DNA of 64,000 bases, taken from the NCBI GenBank assembly GCA_024734555.1, contig JANPWX010000108.1, positions 1,608,566 to 1,672,565 of the forward strand, given 5' to 3'. The DNA is from Trochalopteron elliotii (Eukaryota > Chordata > Aves > Passeriformes > Leiothrichidae). The position numbers were made by a program, and so were the translations under genes. Below, piece after piece: positions 50,461 to 63,655 of this stretch; positions within the stretch are counted from its first letter, which is position 1, and each line of letters starts with the position of its first letter. The notes under the pieces were generated by a model, which did no database searches, was not told the origin of the DNA, and saw only the letters and a program-made list of their open reading frames with translations.

Positions 50461-53400
50461 GTACAATAACAGCTGAACCATATTTTTTTGCACTGCACAC
50501 AAAGGATGTGTATTTGTTAATGACCTTGAAAAGTCTTCATGTACCTTAATACAAACTCCAAAATAGTACAGCTTTAACCCAAACTTTTCAAATAATACAG
50601 AAATTTTTCAGAGATAACTTGTTGTACACATACATGTCAGCAGCAAGTAAATCTAAAAGGCTTACTATGTTTAAATACCTAAAGTGTGTTTTTAAATGGG
50701 TTTAGGTTTACTTTATTTTGTTCTCATTTTTGAAAGATAAAATAGTGCCAAAAATTGTTCTTTTTGCTTTTGATTAATTCTCACTGGAATGGTTTGTAAA
50801 AAGTAGTAGTTTGGAGCTCTCAGCTGCCTTACAGAGAAACAAAGCAGAAGAAATAAAAGTTTCAAGGTAGTTTCTAGTGAGTTCATTTTCTTCAGTTTTC
50901 TCAGAAAGCTAACTAGCAGAACCACCGCTCTTTGAAATTTAATGTTTAAACCCATTGCAACCAATGAAATGAGATAAATGAAAAGTGAAGCTTGAGTCTA
51001 GCTAAAGGCTGTCTGTGCAATGATCTCCTGAAAGAGCCTCATGATGTCCACACATCCCCATGCCAAAATTCTAAAGCCACCCACAATTCACACCTATGAC
51101 AGCAAAAAAACTCCTACATGTAACACATGTGGTGATGCAAAGTAGGAAGCCAAATCTATTTTTAAAGATTTTTTTCCAGGATTACAGTCTGCATCTGTAA
51201 ATGCCGGTTTGCATCTGCTGTAAATGCCTTTTCATTAGTCAGCCACCTGCTAGATGAGAAGTGTTGCACTAGCAACACAATATCTGAGAATATGCATACA
51301 AAGTTTGAGACCAGAAATTGGCATTGAGGAAGATGGAATTTGCTATAGAGAAAAGTTGGTTTTTTGACATATATACAGATTGAAGTAATTCCTTATGCAA
51401 GTATTCCTTGATGAACATTTATTACTATTCATTATTGTTTGCCTGTGTACAGAATGCCTGTGTAGAGACTTTTAAGCCAATGTTATTGGATTTATGAGGA
51501 CTCTTCAGCACCATGGATCACAGTGTTCTGCCAGATCATCATCTGGCCCTGGCAGAAATAGAAGGCCAATGGCTAAAGCAATTACCTTCACTGAGAACAG
51601 ACTGGACCTAAAACTGACTGGTATGCATTTTCATGCAGATACTTTCCAGCAAAGAGGAATGTCATCTATAACCTTTTGTGTACCGAATGCTAAACATTCA
51701 TTGGTGATGAGCTGTAAGATGTTCAATAGGGCATCAGAGCTTGTTAATATGAAATGAAGACCAGGGAAAAAGTTACATGAACTTTGAAAAACAGTTTACA
51801 TTTTGGAATTAATTACTTCCCAGCAGCCATCCAGTAAGAGTGATTCAGAGATGGCAAGAACTTATAAGTCCAAACTACTGAAAATGCTTCAGTTTTATGA
51901 GTTTGTGTATGCATGAAAGAAAGTGAGTTTGGTACATCACACTTCACTGTTCCGCCTATAATGGTTGGAATAAAGTGCAACTGATTCATATGCCACTGAA
52001 ATCCCTTAATCCTGAAATGCCACATTCATACTGTGGGTAGTAAAAGTAATGTATAGAAACATTTGCACTGGAGCCAGGTCTGTCTTCAGATTAGAATGCA
52101 AATACAACTTGTGCAGTTTCTTTTTGAAGCACATTGGGAAAATAATTTGGGATAAAATAAAATTGACCCAAATAATGTGAGTTTTAAGGTTTGGAGAAAA
52201 ACTAACTGTTGAAATTGGCACCATGTTTCCATGTAAGTAAAATTTTTAGGTTTGAAGATTAAATTTAATCTAATGTCTACTACAGAACTGTAACATCGGT
52301 GTGCATGTTAAAACTATTTTGAACAAAAAAACAGAAGTGAAAACCTCTGTGTTCAGGGACCAGAAATGTCTTCTTTCAATCACGCAGTTTGAGAAGTCAG
52401 ACTTACATCTTACTGTCCTACTTCTGGACTTCGGATATCTTTGTTTTGATGCTCTATTCCAGTAAATTTTTGTGTTCCCCTAATGCTAGGTTCTGGTAAT
52501 AATACCAGGTTCTTTCCTGGAGCTTCAGTACTCTCGGAACAATTATTCATGATTTCTGTGCTCTGATCTGTTGAAAATAACTTCTTGGATTTCTCATGCA
52601 ATTTTCAATTGGCTTATAATACTCATGCTTTTAACTAGTATATCTTTGTATAAAAGATCATTGCTGCTTCTTATCCATATAGTTGTTTGAAAATTCTTAC
52701 CTTTGCACACACATCTTTCTGAACTATTCAATAAAAAGAAATATTAGAATGTAGATTTAAAAATCCCTTTATACATTTAGTCACTCTTAGTGGTTTAAAA
52801 TAGAACTTGACAACTCCTATCTCATAAAGAAATTAAGTGAAAATGGGAGGAATTTATTCAATATACTCAGAATCATTTTGCAGGCTGGAAAAATCTCAGT
52901 CTTACCTTGAGAATCTTTTCACTTACCACTCTGTCAGATTGAAAAATTCATCAAAAATTGCCATGCAGTTATTCTCCTACAAGGCTATAAAGAATAGGGA
53001 ACATTTTTGCTGATATCTAAACAAGAAGATGTGAGAGGGTTTTGTTGTTGCCGGAGTCCAAAAGAAAATCTCTAAATGTATCAACAGCATCTCTATCCCC
53101 AGCACAAAAGCTGATATCACAGCCCAGCAAGTATGATGAGACCATCAAGGTCACAGGAGGAGAAGGTCTGACAAGGCCAAATGATACCCCATTCAGCTGC
53201 AGGTGAGTGCAGGTGACATCTACAGCAGCAAACCAGACTGTGCCAGGGAAATTTCCAGGTACTGGTCTGTCTAGATAGAGCAACCCTAGGTTTCTTTTGG
53301 TCCTTCTCAACTAGCATGATCTCAAGCAATACCAGATCTTAGCTCAAGGTTCATCACAGACCAGACCTCACTTTCCAGTTCTTGTCTAGAGGCTCTGCTT

Positions 53401-54137
53401 TGAAGACAGGTTGAGTAATCCAGCAGAGAAATTCTTGCTCCTTCTGGCCTCGAGGGCAGATATCATTTCTAGTATATTTAATGGTACAGACACAGCCACA
53501 ATCTCTCTTCCTGCCTAGTTTTAGGAGCAGTTAATAAACTAGGGATTTCTCAAATCTCCTAAAAAGAGGAGAATAAAGATCCTCAGGGCAGAAAAAATGG
53601 CAAATGCTTTTGATCTTTCATTATCACAGGAAGGACATTAAATTGAGTCATTAAAATAAACTTTAATTCAAGAAACATCCTTTTTCTAGAGAGAAGAAAC
53701 CAATAAATATTAGTGAAACTGAATGGAACACCCTTAGAAATTCAGAGGTCAGTTCTTCAGTGAAGTATGTGCCAATAGAGGCAAGCTTGCAAATTATACA
53801 ATTCTGTAGAAACAGAGATCTAGAAAGAACCAAAGAAAACATATTTCATTTATCAGGAGTCTAAGGTTGAGGGTTTTCTTCAGTAAAAATGACAAAAAGG
53901 ATAACAGAAATATTTAAAAGAAATATATATGAAGACAGAAAGTTCTCAAACACTGTGAGATGATTGCAAGATCTATATGGGAATATTAGTAAAAACTAGT
54001 AAGAATGGATCAAAAACCACAGAAGTGATTTTATCCGCAGTGAAGTACCTTCAGCAGAAGGTCATAAAATCAGTTTGACCTGGCAGCCTCAGTTATAGAG
54101 AAGTTTATATTCCTTTGTATTGAATAGGCAGCAGTGG
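50461..54137. other. Unannotated AT-rich sequence, no gene seen
   Basis: No gene is supported. A 97-codon minus-strand frame at 53017-53310 has less biased residue content than most frames here, with Cys, Pro, Val and Asp, but it has no recognised family and no clear splice sites. The DNA from 53030 to 53530 is somewhat GC-richer than its surroundings and could be an old unrecognised repeat. Confidence 0.45.
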
Positions 54138-54233
54138 TAAATAAAATAAAATAAAATAAAATAAAATAAAATAAAATAAAATAAAATAAAATAAAATAAA
54201 ATAAAATAAAATAAAATAAAATAAAATAAAATA
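54138..54233. repeat. (TAAAA)n microsatellite, about 19 units
   Basis: A nearly perfect pentanucleotide run of 96 bases. The minus-strand frame repeating Phe-Ile-Leu-Phe-Tyr comes from it. Confidence 0.95.
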
Positions 54234-56639
54234 ATTAAATAAGTAAACACAAAGCAGGACTGATGAAATAAATTGACCAGTAAATCTAATTAATATATGT
54301 TTCCAACAGTAGCATTGCTTAGTTAAATGAATGAATGACGTTGCAGAAGTCAAAACTGCCTCATGTTGCATCAAAACATAATAGTACTACATATCTTTTG
54401 ATCTTATATATCCATAAGAGATTGGTGGCCATAATCCAGTTTAAGCAGTCTGAACAAGGATCTGCAGATATGTGATGATCCCTAGCTGCTGAAGATTGAA
54501 TAGACATGTATTTAATATAAATGGCTGTCTTTACAGGGATCAAACGCAGTAGTGCAAATGAGATAAATGTAGTTTACTCTCTTTCAATACATTAATATGC
54601 TTTAACAAATGCAATTATAAAATTTATGCAACTGCTATAAATACCATTATAGAAAACAAAAATAAACTTGTCTTAAAATGACAGTACATCAAATGAACAA
54701 GATGTTTTCATACTAGAGTCATCATGAATTTAGATCCTTTTGATGGATTGAAAGCTCTAGTAAAAATGTTACTAAGAGCCAGAACAGACTTATTCTCATA
54801 GTAGTTCAGGAAAATGAATCACATGTTTTAAGAAACTGGGCGTTGTGGTAGATACAACATTCAATTACTGACTTGCTGTTTCCAGATCAATGGCCTTGAG
54901 GGAAAGCAAGGTTAATTAAACCTTAATTCACTCAAGATAAATTGACATTTTTCTCTCACAGCAGCAATTGTCTAAGCAGAAATCTTACTAGAAGTGGTGA
55001 AAGTTAATACAAAAAAATTAATCATCTTTATTTCTGTGTCATTATTTAATGAAGGTTTCCCTATGTTCAACTAATTTAAAATCCTATAAGTATAGCAAGT
55101 CATGATATTTGCTTACAACTGTCATCTACAAAATACTTAGAAAAATTGAAGGTTTCATTCTAAAAACATTCTGAATTTTCTTAGAAATTAGTCTCAAATC
55201 TCCACAGTTTGAGATCACAAGAGCAAAAAGTTCTAGAATCATTTTTACCCCTACAACGGTTTGTTAATGGACACAACTTTTGTGAGATAAAAAGTTGGGT
55301 CACCACAGCTAGAAGCAAAAAGAAATCCAAAGCCACCTTTGAGACCATACACTAGTGAAAGATGTTTCAGTGCACTTCAGTACTTGTGTTTCAAAATATT
55401 ACCTCTTTCACTTTTTAAAAACTGGAACCACTCCAAAATTGGATACATTTGGATATATTGGATAATTTGGTTGGACATTTCAAGTACATCATTGTACTAA
55501 TCAATTGCTGAAAAAGCAAAGAGGAAAAAAATTAAGTGGTTTACATCAGCACCATTTGAATAGTTATGTCAAGAATATTCTTTTGCTTTAGAAAAAATAT
55601 TTCTGTAGTATCTGTAAAGTATAATGCATATAATTTAAATTAATACATCTGTTTCTCATCTTTTCCCATCTTATCACTGACATCTGAAAATTGTGGGTGA
55701 AAAATTCTAGGAGTCTGATTTAGCTGCAGTTTTACTTTTCATCATACAAACATCAGGGCAAAGGCAAATCAGGTCCATTTTGCTTTATAGTGTGAGAAAA
55801 GAAAAGGATGTCTCAATTTCTCTGACATTATGTACTTTATACCACTACAGTAGTCCAAATTTTTTTATTGATCCTCTTCTAGCCAATGATGTCATAAATA
55901 TTACACAGAGTATTAAAATTTCACACAGGATACATGAATCTTTAAGGACTGAATTCCATTTAGTGGTCTTAATTGCAGCATCTGTTCCTTTGCTGTAATG
56001 ACATCAAAATTCATTACAACATAACATCATTACAATGCAAAGAACATAATAGAATCACTGTCATGTAAAAGCCTTATAGTGGGCTAGATTTCCAACAAAG
56101 ATGTGAAAGGAAAAATGATTGTTTTTTGAAGAATACCAATTTGAGAGGAGTGATCTTCTTTTTTTCTCCCTTTTAATAAGCCTTTAACTGTAATATTGTT
56201 TTCATGTGTAGAAATAATGGCTTTGTTTTTTGTTTGCTTGTTTTGTTTTGTTTTAATTCTAAAACTCTTCTTGCCAAAATGTTCTTTAGCAAGTGGAAGT
56301 ATGCTGGCATCTTTTACTCACTTGATTTGAATTTAGGCTCCTCTTGAATAATTTGGTATTCTAAATTTCTCAAATCCTATTCTGTTATTTTTTGTAAATC
56401 TCTACCATGATTTGCACATGCACTGAATATCAATCTTTATTATTATATTATTATTAATCTTTATATTATTAGCCTGTGCAAAAATTATTAGTTTCTGAAC
56501 CAAGACTTTCATATAATTGAGGAGCAAGCAAAATCTTGAATGTGGAGTTTAGAATCATCAGGAAAGTCAGATTCGAAATAAGCAACTCCCCTACTCCCTT
56601 TCCTCCATCCCTTTTGGTAAGGAAGGGACACTACTGAGA
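54234..56639. other. Unannotated AT-rich sequence, no gene seen
   Basis: No gene or recognised transposon. Small TTA/ATTATT runs occur at about 56436-56472 and a GTTTT-rich patch at 56221-56256. Confidence 0.55.
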
Positions 56640-57490
56640 TATTATTAATTGAAATAAAGATTTACTGAAATCCCAATAACAACAGCAGTATAATAGCAAA
56701 TTAATAGCAAAAACATACAAAAGAGAAGGCGTTTTACCCACAAAAGTGTATTCACCGCTGGGAATGTTGCTCCGCCCATGCTATTGGTGTTCAGGACATA
56801 AAACCTCTTTGCCAAGGAGAGCTCCCATAGATCAAAGTTACGACTCCCTCCAGCCTGAAGACAATGGAAAGCAGGGACAACTGAGCCATGGAAGGTGGCT
56901 CATCCCAATAGGGATCATGCAGCCGTTGGCTGAGCTCAGTTCTCTGCAGTTGCCTGTGCTCCTGCCTCCAACTCTCTGCCGTGCTCCGTGCGTGTGTGAA
57001 GAACCTCTCTGCTGGGGGGCTGACCCCACTCTGACTGTCCCTGCTGGCTCTGCTGTGACTTTGAGCTGTCTGTTTCAGTACCACAAGGCCATTTTCATGC
57101 TCTGGAGAAAAATGGGATGGAAGGGCAGCAGAAGGGACCAAGTTCTCTGTGGTTTTAAGGGGACTGTCCACTCCACTCCAGTGAGCAAGGCAAGGTGGCC
57201 AACTTCCTGTGCCAGTGTCCAGCTATTCCTGCTGAAAACACATCCCCAGCAATGAAGTGGGTGGTATGGAATAAACAGTGCTAAGAACTCCAACCCCTTT
57301 CCCTGTAACCAGGACAAACTGGCTTTCAGTTCTCTGTGGCAGTGTGGACAACAGTGGGACACAAGAAATATACTGCAGGCAACATTTCCTGTCAGCCTGG
57401 AGCACAGAAGCACTGTAAGATTCCTGAAAGCTATATAAGAGTTCTTGCAGCAGTATGTTGTCAGTGAGCCGCATGTTAGAGATCACCGCT
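56640..57490 (-). mobile_element. Probable LTR or other retroelement fragment, family unknown
   Basis: This block is clearly GC-richer than its AT-rich flanks and has CpG-containing stretches (cgtgcgtgtgtg, gctccgccc) that are rare elsewhere in the window. Read on the minus strand it ends in ttgggatttcagtaaatctttatttc, which resembles the poly(A) region of avian LTRs with a decayed AATAAA. That suggests minus orientation. On the plus strand a gctatataagag TATA-like motif near 57430 would suggest the other orientation. Frames of 112-169 codons on both strands overlap, as expected for GC-rich non-coding DNA. Boundaries are approximate, and I could not find terminal repeats or target duplications. 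A weaker alternative is a CpG-rich regulatory region. Confidence 0.4.
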
Positions 57491-58610
57491 CTAAAATCAA
57501 CAGGTAAAGAAAACCTTATTTATTTTTGTTGCTTTTCTATCTTTCCAAGATTGCTCCTTGTTTAGAAAAACTTGAGAAAAATATATGAATATGGTCAAAA
57601 TTTTAGCTATTACACATCGATTGGATGCTTCTTTGTCATGGTCTGAAGATGTTCACTGAAATGGTTTTGAGATCAAACCTTCAAATTTTTTTGACAGAGC
57701 CACTTCCTCAGTCATTATAGTCTCCCTTCATTGGAGCTAATAGAAAACTGAACCATGAAAATATTTACTACACTGAACAAGCAGCCTCAGCTTGACAGAA
57801 CTTCTGCTACAATTCAAAATTATCACCACATGTCTGCATATGTGCATAAAAGAGGGTTGAAGTGATTACTAAAAGAAGAAGACTAGTACAATATAATTTG
57901 TATTTAAAATCAAGAACATTGAAGAAACTAAAAGAAAGGGGTTCAGTGGGTTTAGTATTTCAAAAGAGACTGATGCCTTACCCTTTGAGTTGCTTCATTA
58001 GCATGATAAATATTTTTCCAGATGTATGATAAACCTTCTTAGTATCTGCTAAATATTAGTGTTCTTAGGCAATGATTGTCTGTATATTTATCCTCTGCTT
58101 TTTCCCTAGATCAGTTATGCTGCAGAAAGTACCTCCTTCATTAAAATCAGTGGTCATTCTAAATTTCAGTAGTACAGGGTTTCATCCTCTTTCCTGAAAA
58201 TAAAGAAGGAGAAAATTTATTACTAGGTTGTTTTCTACTGAATGCCTTATATTCATTCTGAGACTAGCAAGTGTTTCCTTTATTTAACTTTTGCTGAAGC
58301 GGAGAATATTGGACTGTTAAGATGGAAGAGATCCAGGGTTGACAGAGTGCTCCTGGCAGGTGGTAATAGCCTGTTGTCATAGGGAAGAAATTTTACTACT
58401 ATTCAGCCCCAGTCCAAATTGGTGATCCAAAATTAGGCATGAAAGTCACAGAAAAACTTAATGTGCATGTAGATAAGAAACACACCTGTCATGACAGATA
58501 AATGTGATTCTTTAACACTTAAAGACTACATTTAATTGTCCATTGTACCCTTAGTCTCAATTCAGGAGCAAAACTGAGAGTCCTGGGACCTGAGCTGTTT
58601 CAAGCCAGTT
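57491..58610. other. Unannotated AT-rich sequence, no gene seen
   Basis: Nothing recognised in this stretch. Confidence 0.55.
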
Positions 58611-58790
58611 TAAACAAACAAACAAAAAAGGCATAATGCCCCCCCAAACAAAACCTTAGAAACAAACAAACAAAACCCCCCAATAAAACAAAAACCCAAC
58701 AAAACCCCCAAAACAAAACTACCTAGAAAACAAAACCCCATACAAAACCCAAAAAAAAAAAAAAAAAAAAAACCAACCCAAAACATCCAC
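58611..58790. repeat. A/C-rich low-complexity tract with a 22-base A run
   Basis: The plus strand is almost all A and C (CAAACAAA, AAAACCCCC), with 22 consecutive A at 58751-58772. The minus-strand 65-codon frame rich in Phe, Gly and Leu is an artefact. It is the same type as the tracts at 8311, 30636 and, inverted, 5950 and 36246. Confidence 0.85.
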
Positions 58791-61700
58791 CTCCTCAAAA
58801 ATGACAAAAAAAGGAATGGAGGAGCCTCATTTTCCCCTCCCTCTGTTTTCCTTGATATGAAGTCAAGATGTCACATGTCATTCCTTATAGCTAGTTCTAA
58901 ATTGGGTTAAATCCCACCCACTAAGAGGCTTAAAAAGTGCTAGTTTTGTTGAAAATTAAAAAATACAAGGCTAAAAACTGTGTGGAAGCCCTCCTTTGGG
59001 GGCCAGCATCATTTCAAACCCTGGAAGTATACAGGCATGACAGCATCTCTGAGACCAGTAACGAAATTCCAGCCTGGATTTGGGTAATTCATGCAATTCC
59101 TCTGGCCCAGACATAGAAGGAGAAGGTTTGTGGATCCAAACTGGATGAAAGAATCTGTCCTGTAAACTGAGTCTAAAAAAAGTGATTTGCTTTCTGTCTC
59201 TCTATCTCTGTGAATCAGCTAATTTAGTGTCTGACATTCATCTGGTTGAAGCACAAGCAAATGTGTCAAGTAAAACTGGAGGTGTTGCCAGATGGAGCTG
59301 GAGGAGAATGTGACTGTAGAAAACATAGCATAGGATGGTTTATACAGGAATTTGTTTTTAATGCTCTTGTATATAAAAGGGGATAGTGTCTGCTTATCAA
59401 GATTGCTGTAAGAATCAGTTCAACACATATCCTAGTGATTCCCTTTGAGACCTCATGATGGAAAGCAACATATCTGGAAAGCATTCTTTCCAATTTCATT
59501 TTATTGAAGTTGTTACTTTCTCTTTACAACAAAATCCTGAGATTCTCAAATCCCATTTATAGCAATCTGGCTTAGGAAAAATAACATACAACAAACCACT
59601 ACAAAACAAAGGAGAATAAATCCCATTCTGAAGGAAACTCCATTGAAATTATCATTGAATTTTATCCTTTGATTGTAGCGACTCTGTTAGGTCCAGCATG
59701 CAGAGCAGTTTGAATTTTTCTGTGGCTCAGTGGTGCCTTTTAGAAGTTCTTTTTCCCTAGGCTCTGTCTTCAATGAAAACCTCATGGGTGGAGAGCAGTT
59801 AGCATGGGATCCAAATACCACAAGTCCACTGGGGCAAATGACTCACAACTATAGTAAAAAGGCACTTAGAAAAAGAATAACAGGCGCTTGGCAAGAATAC
59901 CAATAATGTGTCCTACAGCCACACTATCTGACTGAACTTTTTCTTTATTTGCTTTGTTTTCATTCTGTGATGTAGAAGATTAAGGGAGACACTGCAAGCG
60001 TTGGTCATTTAACATGTTATATTAAATAAATAAATAAGTTTTATGAGCCTAAGATATTCCTGAGGCTCCAGATTGTCTATTATAGCCTGCCTTTTTCAGT
60101 ATCCAGTGGTTTTAATGCCTCCATTATTTTATGTGCATTTTCAGGTATTTTTAAGCAATGGAAACCTTTTTAAAATATCTTTAGATGGTAATTACTAATC
60201 CTTAGTCACATGAAAAATATGAAAGTTCTCTATGTTACTACATGTCCCATAATGGCTTCTTTCAGGAATGCTGAGAATGGAGTACTGCTCATAGCCAAGT
60301 CAACCACTCCTAGTGTAAAGATTTAAACTGACTAGCTCATAAATCTTGAAAATTATTGCTGGTATGAAGTCTACCTATCACTCCACTTTCAAAGATATTC
60401 AGGGAAACTTAATTTGTAAAAAATCTTACTATTTACAGTTGTAAATGTACAATCTGCAGTAATTCTTCTCAAGGAATTGGTCTTTCCCTGAACAGTGTTT
60501 ATTTACTTTCAAAGATTTAAATCTTCCCTTGCATCAGAGTACAGAGATCTTTGACACTTGAAGTTTTGTTCTTATATTTGAGATGATGAGCATGAGACAC
60601 ATGATACTTAACTCTCAGATTTTTCATTTCCAAATAAAAACTCCTGAGGAAGATTTGCCTATGAAGCTTATGTTTTTCTCAAAATAATTATTTTCCTTTT
60701 ATAGAAATTACATATACTCTTGTAGAAAAAAGTTCAAGATTAAAACTTACACAGTACAAAATTCAGATAGCACAGATGAATATTTCAATTTATATGAATA
60801 ATTACCACATCATTCTCATAGCATAGTATGAGATTCTCTCCCATGACCATTCATAGAGATGGTTTAAAAAAAGCACAGCTTCTTCTGGCTGGAAATGAAA
60901 TGGTAATAGAATATAACAAATGGTGCAACGATATCTTGTACTTGGAGTTATACTGAAAATGAAGTTTGGTCATTACTCTATGTTAAAGTACGTGAACAAA
61001 ATAACCAAGATTTTATAATGGAGATATTTTAGCGAAGAAATTCTGTGTGGCAAGAAGTGTCTATAAAGGAAGACAAAAAAGAACATAAGTTCTTTTCCAG
61101 CCTCATACAATTAACTGAGATGGACTGAAGTGCAATGTGAGATAAAAGTTGCTTTGTAATGTTTACATGTACCTACTTATAACATTTATTAGTTAGAAAT
61201 TTCTGGTACACCTCTTCCTTATAGAAGACTGTGTTTGTTATGGCAACAACAGAAATTAATATTACAAACATGACTGTTACAGATAATATGTAATGTTACT
61301 GATAATATGTAATGGCCAAATCAGAAAAATGAAGATTGTTATGAAAAAATACATTTAAAAATTCATGGGGAAAAAAATAGCACAATTGTGCACAATAAAA
61401 TATTTGCTGGTTATTTTTCCTGATTTGAAATATCTGTGCATTAACTTAATGCAACATTTTGATTTCAATTTAAAATATTGGAATTTATATCATAAATCAT
61501 ATTTGAAAATCACATGGAATAGGTGACTATGTAGGTATTAAGGCAAAGGCTACTGTGATTTTTTTGTCTATCACAGGATCAGCAATAACAACAGGAATCT
61601 TGTTGGACTGTGTTACAAAACGACAAACCACCCAACACACATACACACAGGCAAATTATTTATTTTTTAATATCTGTAAATGAAACTGATAATCATGAAG

Positions 61701-63146
61701 GAAAAAGAAAGAGCTGCAATCTAAATGACTGTTATGCAATCTAAGTATCATTTCCATATTTTTTTACTCATGATCATTTTACACTAGACTGGGATGGTGC
61801 TTGAAAATAGCATTCCAGTACTCCAAAGTGGGGTAATCAGTGCAATTCGCTTATCTAGAAGCTTTATCTTACCTAAAGCCACAGTGAAAGTAGAGAAATA
61901 TGTGAAAGTAACCCAGATATTCTGCAAAAGTAATTTCAGCCTCAGACTGCTATTTGTGTAATGAGGACTATTGCAGCTCTGCTTGATCTTGACTCAACTT
62001 GATATACTCCAGCCATGAGAAAGCAGAGACTTAACTGGTAAAGAAAGAAGAATAAAAGCAACCAATGAATTTTAAAAAGTGTTTTTAATACATGTGCTAA
62101 AATACATAGTGCCGCTGAAACTTCAGAAGTGAAAAGGCTTTATCTAATTACTTTGAGTGGGTGAGATGAAGAATGGGGAAAAATTACAAGAATGCATTTT
62201 GCATTCAGGTAAAATTGCTGATGTTTATGTACTTAATGGTGCTTTAAATTTTCTCTGTCAATTTTTGTTACTAAAAGTTTAACCAACTGTGTCTATTTAA
62301 AAATTAAGTAGAACTTGAACTTTTAAGGTCTCTCATGCACGTTTTTATCTTTATGCACTGCACAATAGAGAATTAGCATGGTAATAGCTGAGATTTGGAA
62401 ATCAGAACATGTATACTTTGGTACCCAATAGAACAAACGTTGTAGAAAGATGAGTGAAAAAACAGGAAATTAGGAGGCATGAGAACTGGCCTATGAGCAC
62501 AGAAAGTCTGCTACTCTACTGGCTGTCTTCAGAGACTGTAGGGTGCTTTAAGAGTTCCATAAGAGACAGGTAAATACAACCAAATCTGTTTGGATTCAAA
62601 TTACCTCTGGAGTCTGCTTTATTGTAAGAAATCAGGGATTTACAAACTAAAGCCATACATTTTACAAAAAACAAAATTATATGCTTGGTTCTTGTGCTTT
62701 TTGACAGGTGATATTGAAGATCTAAGGAAAAAATGCAGTAAATTTATAAAAAACTGATGGAATTTTTTTTGCGATTTCCTCCTCTACTGGAAAAACATTT
62801 AGTACTTCTGGCATAGAGTATAATTGCTTTTGCATTAAACTGTCACAGTCTTGCTTTTCAGGTACGCCAAATCTGTTAAAGGCAAGATGCATTTGCTGAA
62901 AATATTCGTAAATTATGTTAAAATTTTCTCCAAAAGTGTTCATTTCTGCAGGCCTCCACTATTGAAAATCACTTTTTTAAAATAGATATCTTTACTTCTC
63001 TTGCAGGTTGCTTCTGAACAAATATGTTATAAAGCAGACCTACTACTCCAAGTGAATAGGTAACACAGATCTATGATTCTATCAGTAAATACATAATACA
63101 ACGGAGATGTCATGTTTCTTGTTGATTTAAATCTGTTAGCTTTAGC
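58791..63146. other. Unannotated AT-rich sequence, no gene seen
   Basis: No supported gene. A 20-base imperfect duplication (gttac(a)gataatatgtaat) is at 61275-61312. Frames are below 80 codons. Confidence 0.55.
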
Positions 63147-63655
63147 AGAATCACAGAATGGCCTGGGTTGGAAGGGACTATAAAGATCACCTAGTTCAAA
63201 CCCCCTGTCATGGGCAGGGACACATATCATTAGACCAGGTTGCCCAGAACCACATCCAAACTGGCATTGAACACTTTCATTGATGGAGCATCCACAGCTT
63301 CTCTGAGCAACTTGTTCCAGTGCCTAATTAGCCTCAAAATAAGGAATTTCTTCCTGACAACTAATCTAAAAATACCCTCTCTCAGTTTGAACCCATTTCC
63401 CCTTGCCCTGTCACTACATGGTTCTGTAAATAGTCTCTTTCCATTTTTCTTGTAGGCTCCCTTCAGTTACTTGAAGGTTGCAATTAGGTCTACCAAAGCT
63501 TTCTCTTCTCCAGGCTGAACAAACCCAATTCTCTCTGCTTTTCCTCATAGGAGAGGTGGTCCAACCCTGTAATTATCTTGGTGGCCTCCTCTGGACCTGC
63601 TTCAACTGGTCCATGTCCTTCCTGTGCTGAGGATCCCAGAAGTGGATGCAGCTAC
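63147..63655 (-). mobile_element. CR1 LINE 3' end, 5'-truncated
   Basis: The left edge (atcacagaatggcctggg, ttggaagggac, aagatcacctagttcaaac) is the reverse complement of the CR1 3' end common in birds. The following text (ccctgtcatgggcaggga, ttgttccagtgcctaa, aaggaatttcttcctgac, ttgccctgtcactac, ctctgctttcctcatag-like) continues the CR1 3' region on the minus strand. Similarity stops near aagtggatgcagc at about 63652, so about 500 bases of the 3' end remain, the usual outcome of truncated reverse transcription. Only the end of ORF2 and the 3' UTR would be included; no intact frame survives. The 71- and 90-codon plus frames overlapping it are artefacts. Confidence 0.92.

Noticed and set aside
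56746..57255. 169-codon plus-strand frame
   Set aside because: It lies in a GC-richer LTR-like block where both strands and several frames are open; no domain or family was recognised.
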